Source of the DNA: Syngnathus acus
Taxonomy: Eukaryota > Chordata > Actinopteri > Syngnathiformes > Syngnathidae
Direction of reading: 5' to 3'
DNA length: 64,000 nt
NCBI RefSeq assembly: GCF_901709675.1
Contig: NC_051100.1
Coordinates: 12,320,286 to 12,384,285, forward strand
A program made the translations under genes and the position numbers. Below the pieces are notes generated by a model, which ran no database searches, had not been told where the DNA came from, and worked only from the letters and a program-made list of their open reading frames with translations. Below are positions 1 through 10,247 of the stretch, piece by piece; positions within the stretch are counted from its first letter, which is position 1, and each line of letters opens with the position of its first letter.

Positions 1-736
1 GACTTTTTGTATTTCGACCCCATTCCTTCAAAACCATTCTGTAAGTTGTATAAAGAATGTACAGAGGTTGTGATGCTTTGTTTTAAACAACCATTGATCC
101 GTATGAAGTGTGGTTATTTCTATAACCTCATATTAGGGTTATGTAATTGTACTAAGTTCATTTTGTCTTCACTTATAGATTAGTTGACTGGTTCTTTTAT
201 CACAGACAAATTATTGAGGTTGTTTGATTTACCTGACGTGTACTTCCGCCTGACTCACCTGCCAAATCTGACAGGTGAGCCATGCCTTCATACAACAGCT
301 GATAAAGACGCAACTCACCTACACCAGTGACACTGATGAAGAGTGGAATTATAATGTGGACAAAATTGAATTGAGGACTTTGTTTTTCTTGTAAATCAAG
401 CAAAAAATCACTGAAAAGTCAGTAACTTTGACAGTATAGCAATTACACCAAACGCAACCCTGCAGGTTCCACTTGTAAACTATCAAGAGTGAAGGGGGGT
501 TCAACAGCATCCAAAATTTTGACTAACCAATTCGAGGCTTAATCATTCTGTCATTCAGTCTTGCATCCTGTTTGTCATTTATTTCCTTGAACATCATGTC
601 AAATGTCTCCAGATCAGTCATGGGCAACCGTCCACTCTCCGCGTCACATTATATATGAGAGTTGAGGCTCCTCAGCCCAGGGATTGCCAGAAGGGTCTCC
701 ACAAATGACCTTCAGAAACTCTGAGAATAAACAGAA
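1..736. other. Outer non-coding part of the left arm
   Basis: No coding sequence or RNA gene is supported here or in its mirror image (13333-14068). The outermost ~130 bp contain a motif (gaaataaccacacttca in the right arm) that recurs three more times at 15895-16530, so the palindrome edge is itself part of a local repeat family. Confidence 0.5.
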
Positions 737-748
737 ATAGAAATAAAT

Positions 749-3700
749 ACCCCTCCGTGAGTCGTCACCTTATTGTGGTGGAGGGGTTTGCGTGCCCCTA
801 TGATCCTAGGAGCCATGTTGTCTGGGGCTTCATGCCCCTGGTAGGGTCACCCATGGCAAAAGGGTCCTAGGTGAGAGGCCAGACAAAGCACGGCTCACCC
901 AAGCCCCTTATGACGAAAAACATAAATGGACTTCGTTTTGGCTCGCCCGGACGCGGGTTACCGGGGCCCCCCTCTGGAGCCAGGCCTGGAGGTGGGGCTC
1001 GAAGGCGAGCACCTGGTGGCCGGGCCTTCGCCCATGGGGCCCGGCCGGGCACAGCCCGAAAAGAAAACGTGGGTCCCCCTTCCCATGGGCTCACCACCTG
1101 TAGGAGCGGCCAAAGGGGTTGGGTGCAGAGTGAGCTGGGCGGCGGCCAAAGGCTTGGCAGTCCGATCCCCGGCTGCAGAAGCTGGCTCTTGGGACATGGA
1201 ATGTCACCTCTCTGGCTGGAAAGGAGCCCGAGCTGGTGGGTGAGGCAGAAAAATTCTGACTAGACATAGTCGGACTTGCCTCCACACATAGTTTGGGCTC
1301 TGGTACAAGCCCTCTCGAGAGGGGCTGGACTCTCTTCCACTCTGGAGTTGCCCACGGTGAGAGGCGTCGAGCAAGTGTGGGCATACTTATTGCCCCCCGG
1401 CTGGGCGCCTGCACATAGGGGTTCACCCCGTTGAACGAGAGGGTAGCCTCCCTCCGCCTTCGGGTGGGGGGGACGGGTCCTGACTGTTGTTTGTGTCTAT
1501 GCACCAAACAGCAGCTCAGAGTACCCACCCTTCTTGGGGTCCCTGGAGGAAGTGCTGGAGAGCGCTCCTTCTGGGGACTCCATCGTTCTACTGGGTGACT
1601 TCAATGCTCACGTGGGCAATGACAGTGAGACCTAGAAGAACTGATTGGGAGGAACGGCCCCCCCGATCTGAACCCGAGCGGTCTTCTATTATTGGACTTC
1701 TGTGCTCGACACGAATTTTCTACAATGAACACAAGGGTGTCCATGGCCTAGGGTGTCCTGGTGCAGGACATTGAGTCCGAGTGGACCATGTTCCGCGCCT
1801 CCATTGTTGAGGCAGCCGACCGGAGTTTTGGCCGTAAGGTCGTTGGTGCCTGTCGTGGCGGCAATCCCCGAACCCGCTGGTGGACACCGGCGGTAAGGGA
1901 TGTCGTCAAGCTGAAGAAGGAGTCCTATCGGTCCGTTTTGGCCTGCGGGACTCCGGAAGCAGCTGACAGGTACCGGATAGCCAAGCGGAACGCGGCTTCG
2001 GCGGTTGCTGAGGCTAAAACCCGGGCGTGGGAGGAGTACGGCGAGGCCATGGAAAATGACTTCCGAACGGCTTCGAGGAAATTCTGGTCCACCATCCTGC
2101 GTCTCAGGAGGGGGAAGCAGTGCACCGTCAACACTGTTTACAGTGGAGATGGGGTGCTGCTGACCTCGACTCGGGACGTCGTGAGTCGGTGGGGAGAATA
2201 CTTCGAAGACCTCCTCAATTCCACCTACACGCCTTCCATTGTGGAAGCAGGGCCTGGAGACTCTGAGGCGGACTCTCCAATCTCTGGGGTCGAAGTCACT
2301 GAGGTAGTTGAAAAACTCCTCGGTGGCAAGGCCACCATCCGGAGTGGATGAGATCCTTCCGGAGTTCTTAAAGGCTCTGGATGTTGTGGGGCTGTCATGG
2401 CTGGCACGCCTCTACACCATTGCGTGGACATCGGGGACGGTGCCTCTGGATTGGCAGACTGGGGAGGTGGTTCCGCTCTTTAAGAAGGGGGACCGGAGGG
2501 TGTGTTCCAATTACAGGGGAATCACACTCCTCAGCCTCCCTGGTAAGGTCTATTCAGGGGAGCTGGAGAGGAGGGTCCGTCGAGAAGTCGAACCTCGGAT
2601 TCAGGAGGAGCACTGTGGCTTTTGTCCTGGCCGTGGAACAGTGAACCAGCTCTACACCCTCGGCAGGATCCTCGAGGGTGCATGGGAGTTTGCCCAACCA
2701 GTCCACATGTGTTTTGTGGACTTGGAGAAGGCGTTCGACCGTGTCCCTCGGGAGGTTCTGTGGAGGGTGCTTCGGGAGCACGGGGTGCCGTGCCAATTCA
2801 TAAGGGCGGTTCCGTCCCTGTATCATCGATGGCAGAGTTTGGTCCGCATTTCCGGCAGTAAGTCGGATTCGTTCCCAGTGAGGGTTGGACTCCGCCAAGG
2901 CTGCCCTTTGTCACAGATTCTGATCATAATTTTTATGTACAGAATTTCTAGGCGCAGCCGATGCGTTGAGGGTGTCCGGTTTGGGGACCTCAGCATCGCG
3001 TCTCTGCTCTTTGCAGACGACGTGGTGCTGTTGGCTTCTTCAAGCCGTGATCTCCAGCTTTCACTGGAGCGGTTCGCAGCCGAGTGTGAAGCGGTTGGGA
3101 TGAGGGTCAGCACCTCCAAATCCGAGTCCATGGTCCTCGGTCGGAAAAGGGTGGAATGCCCTCTCCGGATCGGGGATAAGATCATGCCCCAAGTGGAGGA
3201 GTTCAAGTATCTTGGGGTCTTGTTCACGAGTGAGGGCAGGTTGGAGCGCGAGAACGACAGGCGGATTGGTGCAGCGTCGGCAGCAATGCGGACTCTGTAC
3301 CGGTCTGTCGTGGTGAAGAGAGCGCCGAGCCAAAAGGCAAAGCTCTCGATTTACCGGTCGATCTACGCTCCTACCCTCACCTATGGTCACGAGCTATGGA
3401 TCGTGACCAAAAGAACGAGATCCAGGATACAAGCGGCCGAAATGAGTTTCCTCCGCAGGGTGTCCGGGCTCTCCCTTAGAGATAAGGTGAGAAGCTCGGT
3501 CATCCAGGAGAGACTCTGAGTAGAGCCGCTGCTCCTCCACGTTGAGAGGAGCCAGATGAGGTGGCTCAGGCATCTCATCAGGATGCCTCCTGGACGCCTC
3601 CCTGGGGAGGTGTTCCGGGCATGTCCCACGGGTAGGAGACCCCGGGGATGACCCAGGACGCGCTGGAGAGACTATGTCTCCCAGCTGGCCTGGGAATGCC

Positions 3701-3820
3701 TTGGGATCCCCCGGGATGAGCTGGATGAAGTGGCTGGGGAGAGGGAAGTCTGGTAGTCCCTCCTAAAGCTGCTGCCACCACGACCCGACCCCGGATAAGC
3801 GGAAGAAGATGGATGGCTGG
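749..3820 (+). mobile_element. Rex3-type (RTE clade) LINE, full length, left copy
   Basis: The element starts at acccctccgtgagtcg and ends in GGATGG-type repeats, the expected Rex3 tail. It is flanked by a duplication of atagaaataaaat (737-748, one A lost; 3821-3833 intact). Sequences closely matching the published Rex3 RT primer sites are visible near 2452 (tggcagactgggg) and 2897 (ggctgccctttgtcac). Order: a GC-rich 5' region, a broken endonuclease region with a remnant of the [10 protein letters not shown] motif near 1600, then reverse transcriptase with FADD near 3010. The copy is about 3.07 kb, not 5'-truncated, but frameshifted. Confidence 0.92.
1180..3790 (+). pseudogene. Rex3 endonuclease/reverse transcriptase pseudogene (left arm)
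   Basis: The endonuclease part (about 1190-1700) is broken into several frames. A clean segment runs 1761-2351, where a frameshift near 2340 passes reading to the RT frame 2308-3519. RT landmarks include SNYRGITLLS, CFVDLEKAFDRV, GLRQGCPLSQ and LLFADDVVLLASSS, the catalytic Asp-Asp box. Reading stops at a TGA at about 3517-3519 that the right arm lacks. More 3' coding sequence (LLLHVERSQMRWL) follows up to about 3780. It cannot make a complete protein. Confidence 0.9.
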
Positions 3821-4199
3821 ATAGAAATAAAATGCTCACTTAAATTACTGCAGCTGTGACCACTTTTTAAATGACTAATGCCTACAAAAAAAACGTCATG
3901 GGCGTTTCACACTCACTTCCTAGCTGTTGAGGAATGAAGCAAATGTTAGCTGCAAGATTCAAATGAATCATTTTCCAATTATAAACTTTGCCTTGTTTGA
4001 AAAAATGATGGCATTCGGTCTGTGCCTTTGAATGTGCTGCAATTTAATTTGGCTATTGTACATATCCAATAACGCTATTTTAAAATAGTACTGATAAAAT
4101 TGCTTGTTCTACAAGTTGTTATCCAGTTGATGAAAATGTACAGGGTAAACCTGGGTTTTATTTTGCACTTTGACATCCGCCCCGGTTTCCGGAGTTTGA

Positions 4200-4430
4200 A
4201 AGTCATAAATGCAAAATAATAATAATAATAAGAAGAATACATTTTATTTTTAAGGTGCCTTTCAAGGCACTCAAGGTCGTCGTACAGACATAAAATAGCA
4301 TGCACAATTAATAGAAAAAAGCAAAGAGAGTCTAAAAGCAAAGAAACATCTGCAGCAGAGTGACGAGTTCAGTAATATGCCTGCCTAAACAGGTGGGTTT
4401 TGAGGTGGGATGCGAACAGATGAATCCTCC
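4200..4430 (-). repeat. LINE-like 3' tail fragment at the inner arm edge
   Basis: On the minus strand this reads gccttgaaaggcaccttaaa, then an aaaataaaatgtatt motif and an ATT/TTA run, resembling the 3' ends of several fish LINEs and SINEs. The left arm breakpoint (4321) falls inside it, and the corresponding part of the right arm is 9746-9860. The class is a guess from the tail only. Confidence 0.4.
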
Positions 4431-4439
4431 TACGGAGAA

Positions 4440-5207
4440 CATATCCAGGACACCAAACTGAAAGTGAGCTCCCGAAACAACATCCTACAGAAGCTGGCTA
4501 ACTCAAAGTGGGGAGCCACAGCACGTACATTATGATGCACCGCTCTGGCCCTGTGCTATTCCTCTGCGGAGTATGCATGTCCTGTTTGGGAGAGATCAAC
4601 CCACGCTAAGAAACTGGACTCAGCGTTGAACAACACCTGCCGCTTGATAACTGGTTGCTTCAAGCCTACCAACGTGAACAATCTGCATCTCCTCGCTGGC
4701 ATCGCTCCTCCAGATGTGAGAAGGGAGGTCACCAGTCGAGTAGAGAGGATAAAATCTTCCAGGAATGAATGCCACATCCTTCATGGACGCGAGCCCCCGG
4801 CCCAACGACTGAAGTCAAGGAGAAGTTTCCTCAGCCATGTCGAGCCCCTCACAACATCTCAGGAAGAAACAAGACTCCAGATATGGACAACAAAACTTGA
4901 AAATGACCCCCCTCCCATTGACATGGGAATCCCCCCTTCCGAAGATCTCCCACCCGGCTCAAAAGCATCATGGGTCCGGTGGAAGACACTCAACCGCCTG
5001 AGAACAGAAACAGGCAGATCAGAAGCTGCTATGGCCAGATGGGGCGACAAAACCGGCCCAACCCTCTGTGAATGTGGAGAAGAGGACCATACCATGCAGC
5101 ACTGCCTTGTCTGCCCTGTATTACCCAACCCCTGCAGCTTAAAAGATCTCGCTGAATTCAATGACAACGCAAAAGACTGGTTAAAGACATGGGAAACTGT
5201 CATCTGA
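4440..5207 (+). pseudogene. C-terminal fragment of a non-LTR retrotransposon polyprotein
   Basis: The frame reads from about 4440 through one TGA near 4531 and on to a stop at 5205-5207. Visible features are an Ala/Leu-rich segment ending in CYSSAEYACPVWERS, then TCRLITGC, LLAGIAPP and a terminal cysteine/histidine cluster (CECGEEDHTMQHCLVCP), typical of the C-terminus of I/Jockey-like LINE ORF2 proteins. A hAT element sits exactly at the stop codon; the LINE's AAG-rich 3' end resumes at 6294-6316. The clade is not certain. Confidence 0.7.
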
Positions 5208-5494
5208 CTAGCACAGCGGTGGCCAACCCGCGGCTCGTGAGCCGCATGCGGCTCTTTGGCTGGTTTCATGCGGCTCTTTTACGTTCATATCAACATTTGT
5301 GTTTATTTTTCGTGCGTATTTTCTTCGCTTGGGTTCAATATGGTATTTTGGTCAAGCGCGCATGCGCATGAGGTGAACTCCCGCAAAGGAGGAGGGACAA
5401 ACAGAGCGATTGGTTTTGCTGGCTTTTTAATGAATGGCGACTGTGACTACGGGGGCCCATTAGGTCCAGAAAAGCTGACAAGACGCTTGCCAAA

Positions 5495-5950
5495 ATGGCA
5501 AGGAAAAAATGCACAGCTAAACGAATATATGACGATGAACACAGGACGTTTTTAACAGAGTTAAAGTTGTTTTTTGTTGAACGCTATGGCAAGCCATTCT
5601 GCCTGATATGTCGGACGTCATTGGCGCATTTAAAAGCTTCAAATGGTCAGCGGCACTTCAACTCACTTCATGCCAATATCGATAAGGACTTTGCAAAAGG
5701 GACTGAATTTCGCAAGCACAAGTTTGGAGACTTTGAAAAGTCAGGCAGAAAAATAGGTACAGTTTTTCAGAAAAATTACAAAGCACTCAGAGACTGTCAC
5801 ACTTGCATTGTTTCAACTGGCTTGGAACATTGCACGGGCTAAAAAGCCATACAATGAAGTGGAGTTCGTTAAAATATGCCTCAGTGACGTTATTGAAATC
5901 CTGTCTCCTGAAAACGACAAACTAAAACGAATGGTCTGTCCCGCCACACA
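5495..5950 (+). pseudogene. hAT transposase N-terminal remnant (ZBED/GTF2IRD2-like)
   Basis: The open frame 5495-5842 begins MARKKCTAKRIYDDEHRTFL. It contains a Cys-x2-Cys (FCLICRTS) followed by a spaced RHFNSLH, i.e. a C2H2/BED-type zinc finger as found at the N-terminus of hAT transposases related to GTF2IRD2. Reading continues in another frame to about 5950 (LAWNIARAKKPYNE, then LSDVIEILSPENDKLKRMV). The catalytic RNase-H core is missing, so this is a deletion derivative. Confidence 0.75.
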
Positions 5951-6146
5951 TAGTAAGTGAAAAAACTTATGTTTTTGTTTGTGGAATTTGTTGAACTGAG
6001 AGTTTGTCTGTGTGAGACAATGCACACAATGTTCATTGTTGAAAATGTGGTCTTTGGTGTGTGGTTTTAGTACTGTAGGAGTCAATTTGTCATTATCATG
6101 TTGGTGCGTGACATAATAATGTCACACAATAAATTTGGCTGAGCAG

Positions 6147-6148
<2 letters not shown>

Positions 6149-6185
<37 letters not shown>

Positions 6186-6192
6186 GGGGGGG
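6149..6192. repeat. GT dinucleotide microsatellite plus G run
   Basis: A run of GT repeats followed by about ten G, inside the hAT element. Confidence 0.97.
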
Positions 6193-6316
6193 GGTGTTCA
6201 TGTGTGCTCATGTGTATGATGTGGCTCTTTGCGATGACACAGTAAAAAATGTGGCTCTTAGTCTCTGACTGGTTGGCCACCCCTGGACTAGCACTTCAAA
6301 AGACGAAAAGAAGAAG

Positions 6317-7262
6317 TGAGGGTGATAGTGGAGGCCGACCTGAGAGACCGGGTGAGAATGTTTATGTGGAGGAGGTCTGACAGATATGGAGGGGCGAGGT
6401 TTTGGATGGCCTTGAATATGGAGGAGAATTTTATAGTCAATGCGCTGTTTTAGAGGAAGCCAGTGGAGATGGTGTAGAACAGGAGTCATGTGATGGTGGA
6501 CAGGGGTTCTGGTGACGATGCGAGCAGTAGCATTCTGGACCAGTTGCAATTTATGGAGGAGTTTGTGGGGGAGGCCGACAAGGATGGAGTTGCAATAATC
6601 CAGACGGGAGGTGACAAGAGAGTGGACCAGGATAGCAGCGCTGTTTGGAGTGAGTGATGGACAGAGGCGATTAATGTTACGGAGGTGGAAATAGGCAGAA
6701 CGGATGATGTTGTTTATGTGTGTGCTGAATGACAGGGTGCTATCGAGGACAACACCCAGGCTCTTAGCCTGAGGGGAAGGGGAAACCGAGTGTGAATGGT
6801 GAGTGTGAAACTGGGTTGTTTGTTGAGGGAAGCTTTAGAATCAATCAGGACTACCTCAGTTTTGTCACTGTTAAGTTTAAGGAAGTTTGAGGTGAACCAG
6901 GATTTGATATCTTGAAGGCACGCACAGAGGGAGGAGGGTGGGAGGCTGGTAGGGGGTTTGGAGGAGACGTAGAGCCGAGTGTCGTCCGCGTAGCAGTGAA
7001 AATTAATGTTATGTTTACGGAAAATCAGGCCAAGTGGGAGGAGGTAAATGATAAATAGGATGGGACCAAGGACAGAGCCCTGGGGAACACCAGAGGACAG
7101 GGGGGAGGGGGGAGATGTGCATGATTTTAACTGGATAAATTGAGACCGGCCGGAGAGATATGAGTGGAACCAGTGCAGGGGTGTGTCAGACAGGCTAGTC
7201 GGTCAAGGAGGATGGAGTGGGAGATGGTATCAAAAGCTGCGCGTAAATCAAGAAGAATGGAG
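6317..7262 (-). pseudogene. Antisense L2/CR1-like LINE reverse transcriptase fragment
   Basis: On the minus strand the broken reading gives, in order, a LRAAFDTISHSILLDRL segment near 7250, SGVPQGSVLGPILF, a CYADDTRLY catalytic box near 7000, NSDKTEVVLI near 6860, and an RT C-terminal region near 6540-6420 ([17 protein letters not shown]). These are Jockey-superfamily (L2-like) RT blocks. Frameshifts and stops make it a pseudogene. The same family recurs on the plus strand at 51945-53090. Confidence 0.85.
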
Positions 7263-7740
7263 GATATGCACTGACGTCACAGATCGGGGCGGCCATTATT
7301 GTTTGGGTGGCAAGAAGCCTCGTCTGCTGCCACTAGACTCGTGAGGATGGCGGCCTGGGTGGGTGTCGTGAGTGATTATTTCGTCCAGTTGGACCAAGAA
7401 AGCCGCACGAGATACATTGAAAAGTTGAAAAAATATAACATTCGTGTTGATCCGCTGTGGAAACCAAGTAAGAACGCCACCAGCTCAAGCGTAGCAGGAG
7501 CTGGGACAGCAAGCGTTTGGTCCTCTGATAAGGCGACTTTTCCGCCAGTAACATATCCAGACATTTACAACTATTTGATAGATTGTTCAAGTCCATATAC
7601 CGAGGAAGACCTCAGAGCCTACAAGAGTTTGCAATGATATCGCTACCTGACTGCTGGTTATGTCCATTCCGTTGAGTCACAGCCAGTGGAGCGAAACGGA
7701 GGAGATGCCAGCCATGGCAGCACATAATATAATAATAATA
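7263..7740 (+). pseudogene. Possible N-terminal fragment of a TE-borne protein
   Basis: The frame 7299-7637 contains YIEKLKKYNIRVDPLWKPS and VTYPDIYNYLIDCSSPYTEE followed by LRAYKSLQ, then a stop. It resembles, from memory, the N-terminal part of fish proteins carrying a YqaJ-type nuclease domain that occur in transposon-rich contexts; no nuclease core is present here. The upstream segment (tgacgtcacagatcggggcggccatt) looks like a GC-rich leader. The assignment is weak. Confidence 0.35.
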
Positions 7741-9237
7741 TACACTGCTCAAAAAATTAAAGGAACAGTTTTTTATCAGGGTATGGCATGAATTCAATTA
7801 CACTTTTCTCATAAGGTTTTGGTCAGGTACGCGGCAGAGGGGGTTGTTAATCAGTTTCAGCTGCATTGGTGTTGATGGAATTAACAACAGGTGCAGTAGA
7901 GGGGCAACAACGAGATGGTCCCCAAAACAGGACTGGTTTTGCAGGTGGAGGCCATTTCAAGTTCCTCCCTCTTGATCTTTTTTAACTGGTTTTCCACAAG
8001 TGTTGGCTTTAGCTCGAGTCATTATCACGACTGGGAGCATGAGGCGATTTCTTAACCCTCCTGAAGTTGAGCAGATTGTCCAACTCCTCCAGGATGGCAC
8101 ATCCATGCGTGCTGTTGCAAGATTTGATGTGTCTCCCAGTACAATCTCCAGAGCATGGAGGAGATTCCAGGAGGCAGGCAGTTACTCTAGGAGAGCTGGA
8201 CAGGGCCGTAGACGGTCCCCATCCCATCAACAGGACCGATATCTGCTGCTTTGTGCAAGGAGAAACAGGTTGAACACTGCCCGAGCCCTACAGAATGATC
8301 TCCAGCAGGCTACTGGTGTGAATGTCTCTGTCCAAACAGTCAGAAACAGACTTCACGAGGGTGGCCTCAGGGCACGACGTCCTGTAGTGTACCCTGTGCT
8401 CACTGCTCAGCACTGTGGAGCTCAATTGGCATTTGAACACCAGAATTGGCAAGTCCACCACTGGCGCCCTGTGCTTTTCACAGATGAGAGCGGGTTTACC
8501 CTGAGCACCTGTGATAGACGTGAAAGGGTCTGGAGAAGCCAAGGGGAGCGCTGTACTGCCTGCAACATCATTCACCATGACCGATTCGGTGGTGGGTCAG
8601 TGATGGTCTGGGGAGGCATTTCCATGGAGGGACGAACAGACCTCTACAGGCTAGAGAACGGCAGTCTGACTGCCATTAGGTATCGGGATGAAATCCTTGC
8701 ACCCATGGTCAGACCTGCAGCTGGTGCAGTAGGTCCTGGGTTCCTCCTGATCCACGACAATGCCCGGCCTCGTGTGGCAGGAGTATGCAGACAGTATCTG
8801 GAGGATGAAGGAATTGACACAATTGAATGGCCCTCACGATCACCTGATCTAAACCCGATAGAACACCTCTGGGACATAATGTTTCAGTCCATCAGACGCC
8901 GCCAGGTTGCTCCTCAGACTTTACAGGAGCTCACTGATGCCCTTAGACAGATCTGGGAGGACATCCCACAAGACACCATCCGTCGTCTCATTAGGAGCAT
9001 GCCGCGACGTTGTCAAGCTTGCATACAAGCACCTGGGGGCCACACAAGATATTGAAAATAATTTTGAGTTGCAGAAATTGAATTTAGGCAAAATGAACGA
9101 GCCTGCCTCATCATTTTTTCACTTCGACATTTTGGGGTGTCTATATACTGAGCCCTCTGTAGGCTGAAAACTATTATTTCCATCAAAAGATGTGGCATCT
9201 TTTTGTTCCTGAGACATTAAACTGTCCATATCACAAA
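7741..9237 (+). mobile_element. Tc1-like transposon with open transposase, right end missing
   Basis: The left end starts at a TA followed by cactgctcaaaaaattaaag, a Tc1-family type of terminus. The transposase gene is open (8000-9055). The right flank proceeds through aaaagatgtggcatcttttt, but no reverse complement of the left end occurs. At about 9237 the sequence switches to an LTR-like repeat shared with 15154-15338. The copy therefore cannot be excised from both ends. Confidence 0.88.
8000..9055 (+). CDS. Tc1/mariner-type DD34E transposase, intact open frame
   Basis: Cut-and-paste DNA transposase acting in the nucleus on its own terminal repeats. The likely start is the ATG at 8039 ([14 protein letters not shown]), giving about 338 residues; the frame is open from an ATG at 8000. 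The N-terminal half has a paired-type helix-turn-helix ([20 protein letters not shown]) and a basic linker (GRRRSPSHQ). The catalytic triad is visible: Asp in FTDESGF, Asp in LIHDNARPR, Glu in [10 protein letters not shown], with 34 residues between the last two. No stop or frameshift appears, which is unusual here. Activity in cis is doubtful because the right terminus is lost; action in trans is possible in principle. Confidence 0.92.
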   Translation: MLALARVIITTGSMRRFLNPPEVEQIVQLLQDGTSMRAVARFDVSPSTISRAWRRFQEAGSYSRRAGQGRRRSPSHQQDRYLLLCARRNRLNTARALQNDLQQATGVNVSVQTVRNRLHEGGLRARRPVVYPVLTAQHCGAQLAFEHQNWQVHHWRPVLFTDESGFTLSTCDRRERVWRSQGERCTACNIIHHDRFGGGSVMVWGGISMEGRTDLYRLENGSLTAIRYRDEILAPMVRPAAGAVGPGFLLIHDNARPRVAGVCRQYLEDEGIDTIEWPSRSPDLNPIEHLWDIMFQSIRRRQVAPQTLQELTDALRQIWEDIPQDTIRRLIRSMPRRCQACIQAPGGHTRY

Positions 9238-9421
9238 GAATTGTGATTGAACTCAACCAACCTGTGTAAGTCTAATTTTGTTTCGGTGTCTTAGTCTTTT
9301 CCTAAAACTGAAAAAGAAAACGAACACGCAGTGAGTAAATTGGATAACAGATGATTGGCTCTGGCTTTGGCTGTGAGGCGCGGATAGCGCGATTCCCTAA
9401 TTGTGGACCAAATCCAACAAT
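9238..9421 (+). repeat. LTR-like fragment shared with 15154-15338
   Basis: The block begins aattgtgattgaactcaacc and ends aatccaaca, and matches 15154-15338 at roughly 90%. It looks like the downstream end of a retroviral-type LTR. It is joined to an oppositely oriented gag remnant, so the present arrangement is a rearranged one. Confidence 0.5.
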
Positions 9422-9714
9422 GTATGTGGAGGGTAGCCTTCCCCTGCAATAGGGTTTGGCACCTGTATCATTGGGCGCACATCAGCATTGTCTAAATTTT
9501 GGGAAAATCTAGCAGCATTGGTCATACTTCCTGTTCGTACAGGAGTTCTAATAATGTGACCCTGACCTTTTTTGCTATTATATGGGGGAGGGTGCAGGTC
9601 TGTTAAACTTGGATACAAGTTTTGCATAGGAGCGGAAAGCTCCTCTTGCTCCTCTGCTTGAGCTGCGCCTTCAGCTGCGGCTTGAGCTACGGCCGGGACA
9701 GCGCGCCTGCGCAC
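9397..9714 (-). pseudogene. Endogenous retrovirus gag fragment (minus strand)
   Basis: A 105-codon open stretch on the minus strand contains NLYPSLTDLHPPPYNS, whose PPPY is a typical late-domain motif, followed by PMIQVPNPIAGEG, which resembles the matrix/p12-to-capsid junction of gamma/epsilon-type retroviral Gag. It has no capsid core and runs into the LTR-like fragment at its 3' side. It is an old, truncated remnant. Confidence 0.5.
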
Positions 9715-10247
9715 TGTGGCATTGTCTTCCGGCCTGACAAAGGTACTTTTTTCTATTAATTGTGCATGCTATTTTATGTCTGTACGACGACCTTGAGTGC
9801 CTTGAAAGGCACCTTAAAAATAAAATGTATTCTTCTTATTATTATTATTATTTTGCATTTATGACTTTCAAACTCCGGAAACCGGGGCGGATGTCAAAGT
9901 GCAAAATAAAACCCAGGTTTACCCTGTACATTTTCATCAACTGGATAACAACTTGTAGAACAAGCAATTTTATCAGTACTATTTTAAAATAGCGTTATTG
10001 GATATGTACAATAGCCAAATTAAATTGCAGCACATTCAAAGGCACAGACCGAATGCCATCATTTTTTTCAAACAAGGCAAAGTTTATAATTGGAAAATGA
10101 TTCATTTGAATCTTGCAGCTAACATTTGCTTCATTCCTCAACAGCTAGGAAGTGAGTGTGAAACGCCCATGACGTTTTTTTTGTAGGCATTAGTCATTTA
10201 AAAAGTGGTCACAGCTGCAGTAATTTAAGTGAGCATTTTATTTCTAT

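Larger units (their letters stand above)
1..4321 (+). repeat. Left arm of a giant near-perfect inverted repeat
   Basis: Base x of this arm pairs with about base 14068-x of the right arm (9746-14068). By eye I see only five differences: a 1-nt indel near 747, a substitution at 3182 (Ile versus Ser codon), a substitution near 3517 that makes a TGA only in this arm, a C/A change near 3817, and a 1-nt A-run indel near 4005. The arm ends at 4321, where the mirrored sequence stops. Its outer end is the window edge, so the full arm length is unknown. The arm holds one Rex3 element plus flanking non-coding DNA, so the duplication happened after Rex3 inserted. An assembly fold-back is the main alternative. 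Confidence 0.95.
5214..6285 (+). mobile_element. Non-autonomous hAT transposon with perfect 8-bp target duplication
   Basis: The terminal inverted repeats are cagcggtggccaacc on the left and ggttggccacccctg on the right, with gactagca duplicated at 5206-5213 and 6286-6293. At 1072 bp it is far shorter than an autonomous hAT. It keeps only the start of a transposase gene and contains a GT microsatellite (6149-6182) followed by a G run. The element interrupts the LINE fragment at its stop codon, so the two pieces join seamlessly without it. Confidence 0.95.
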
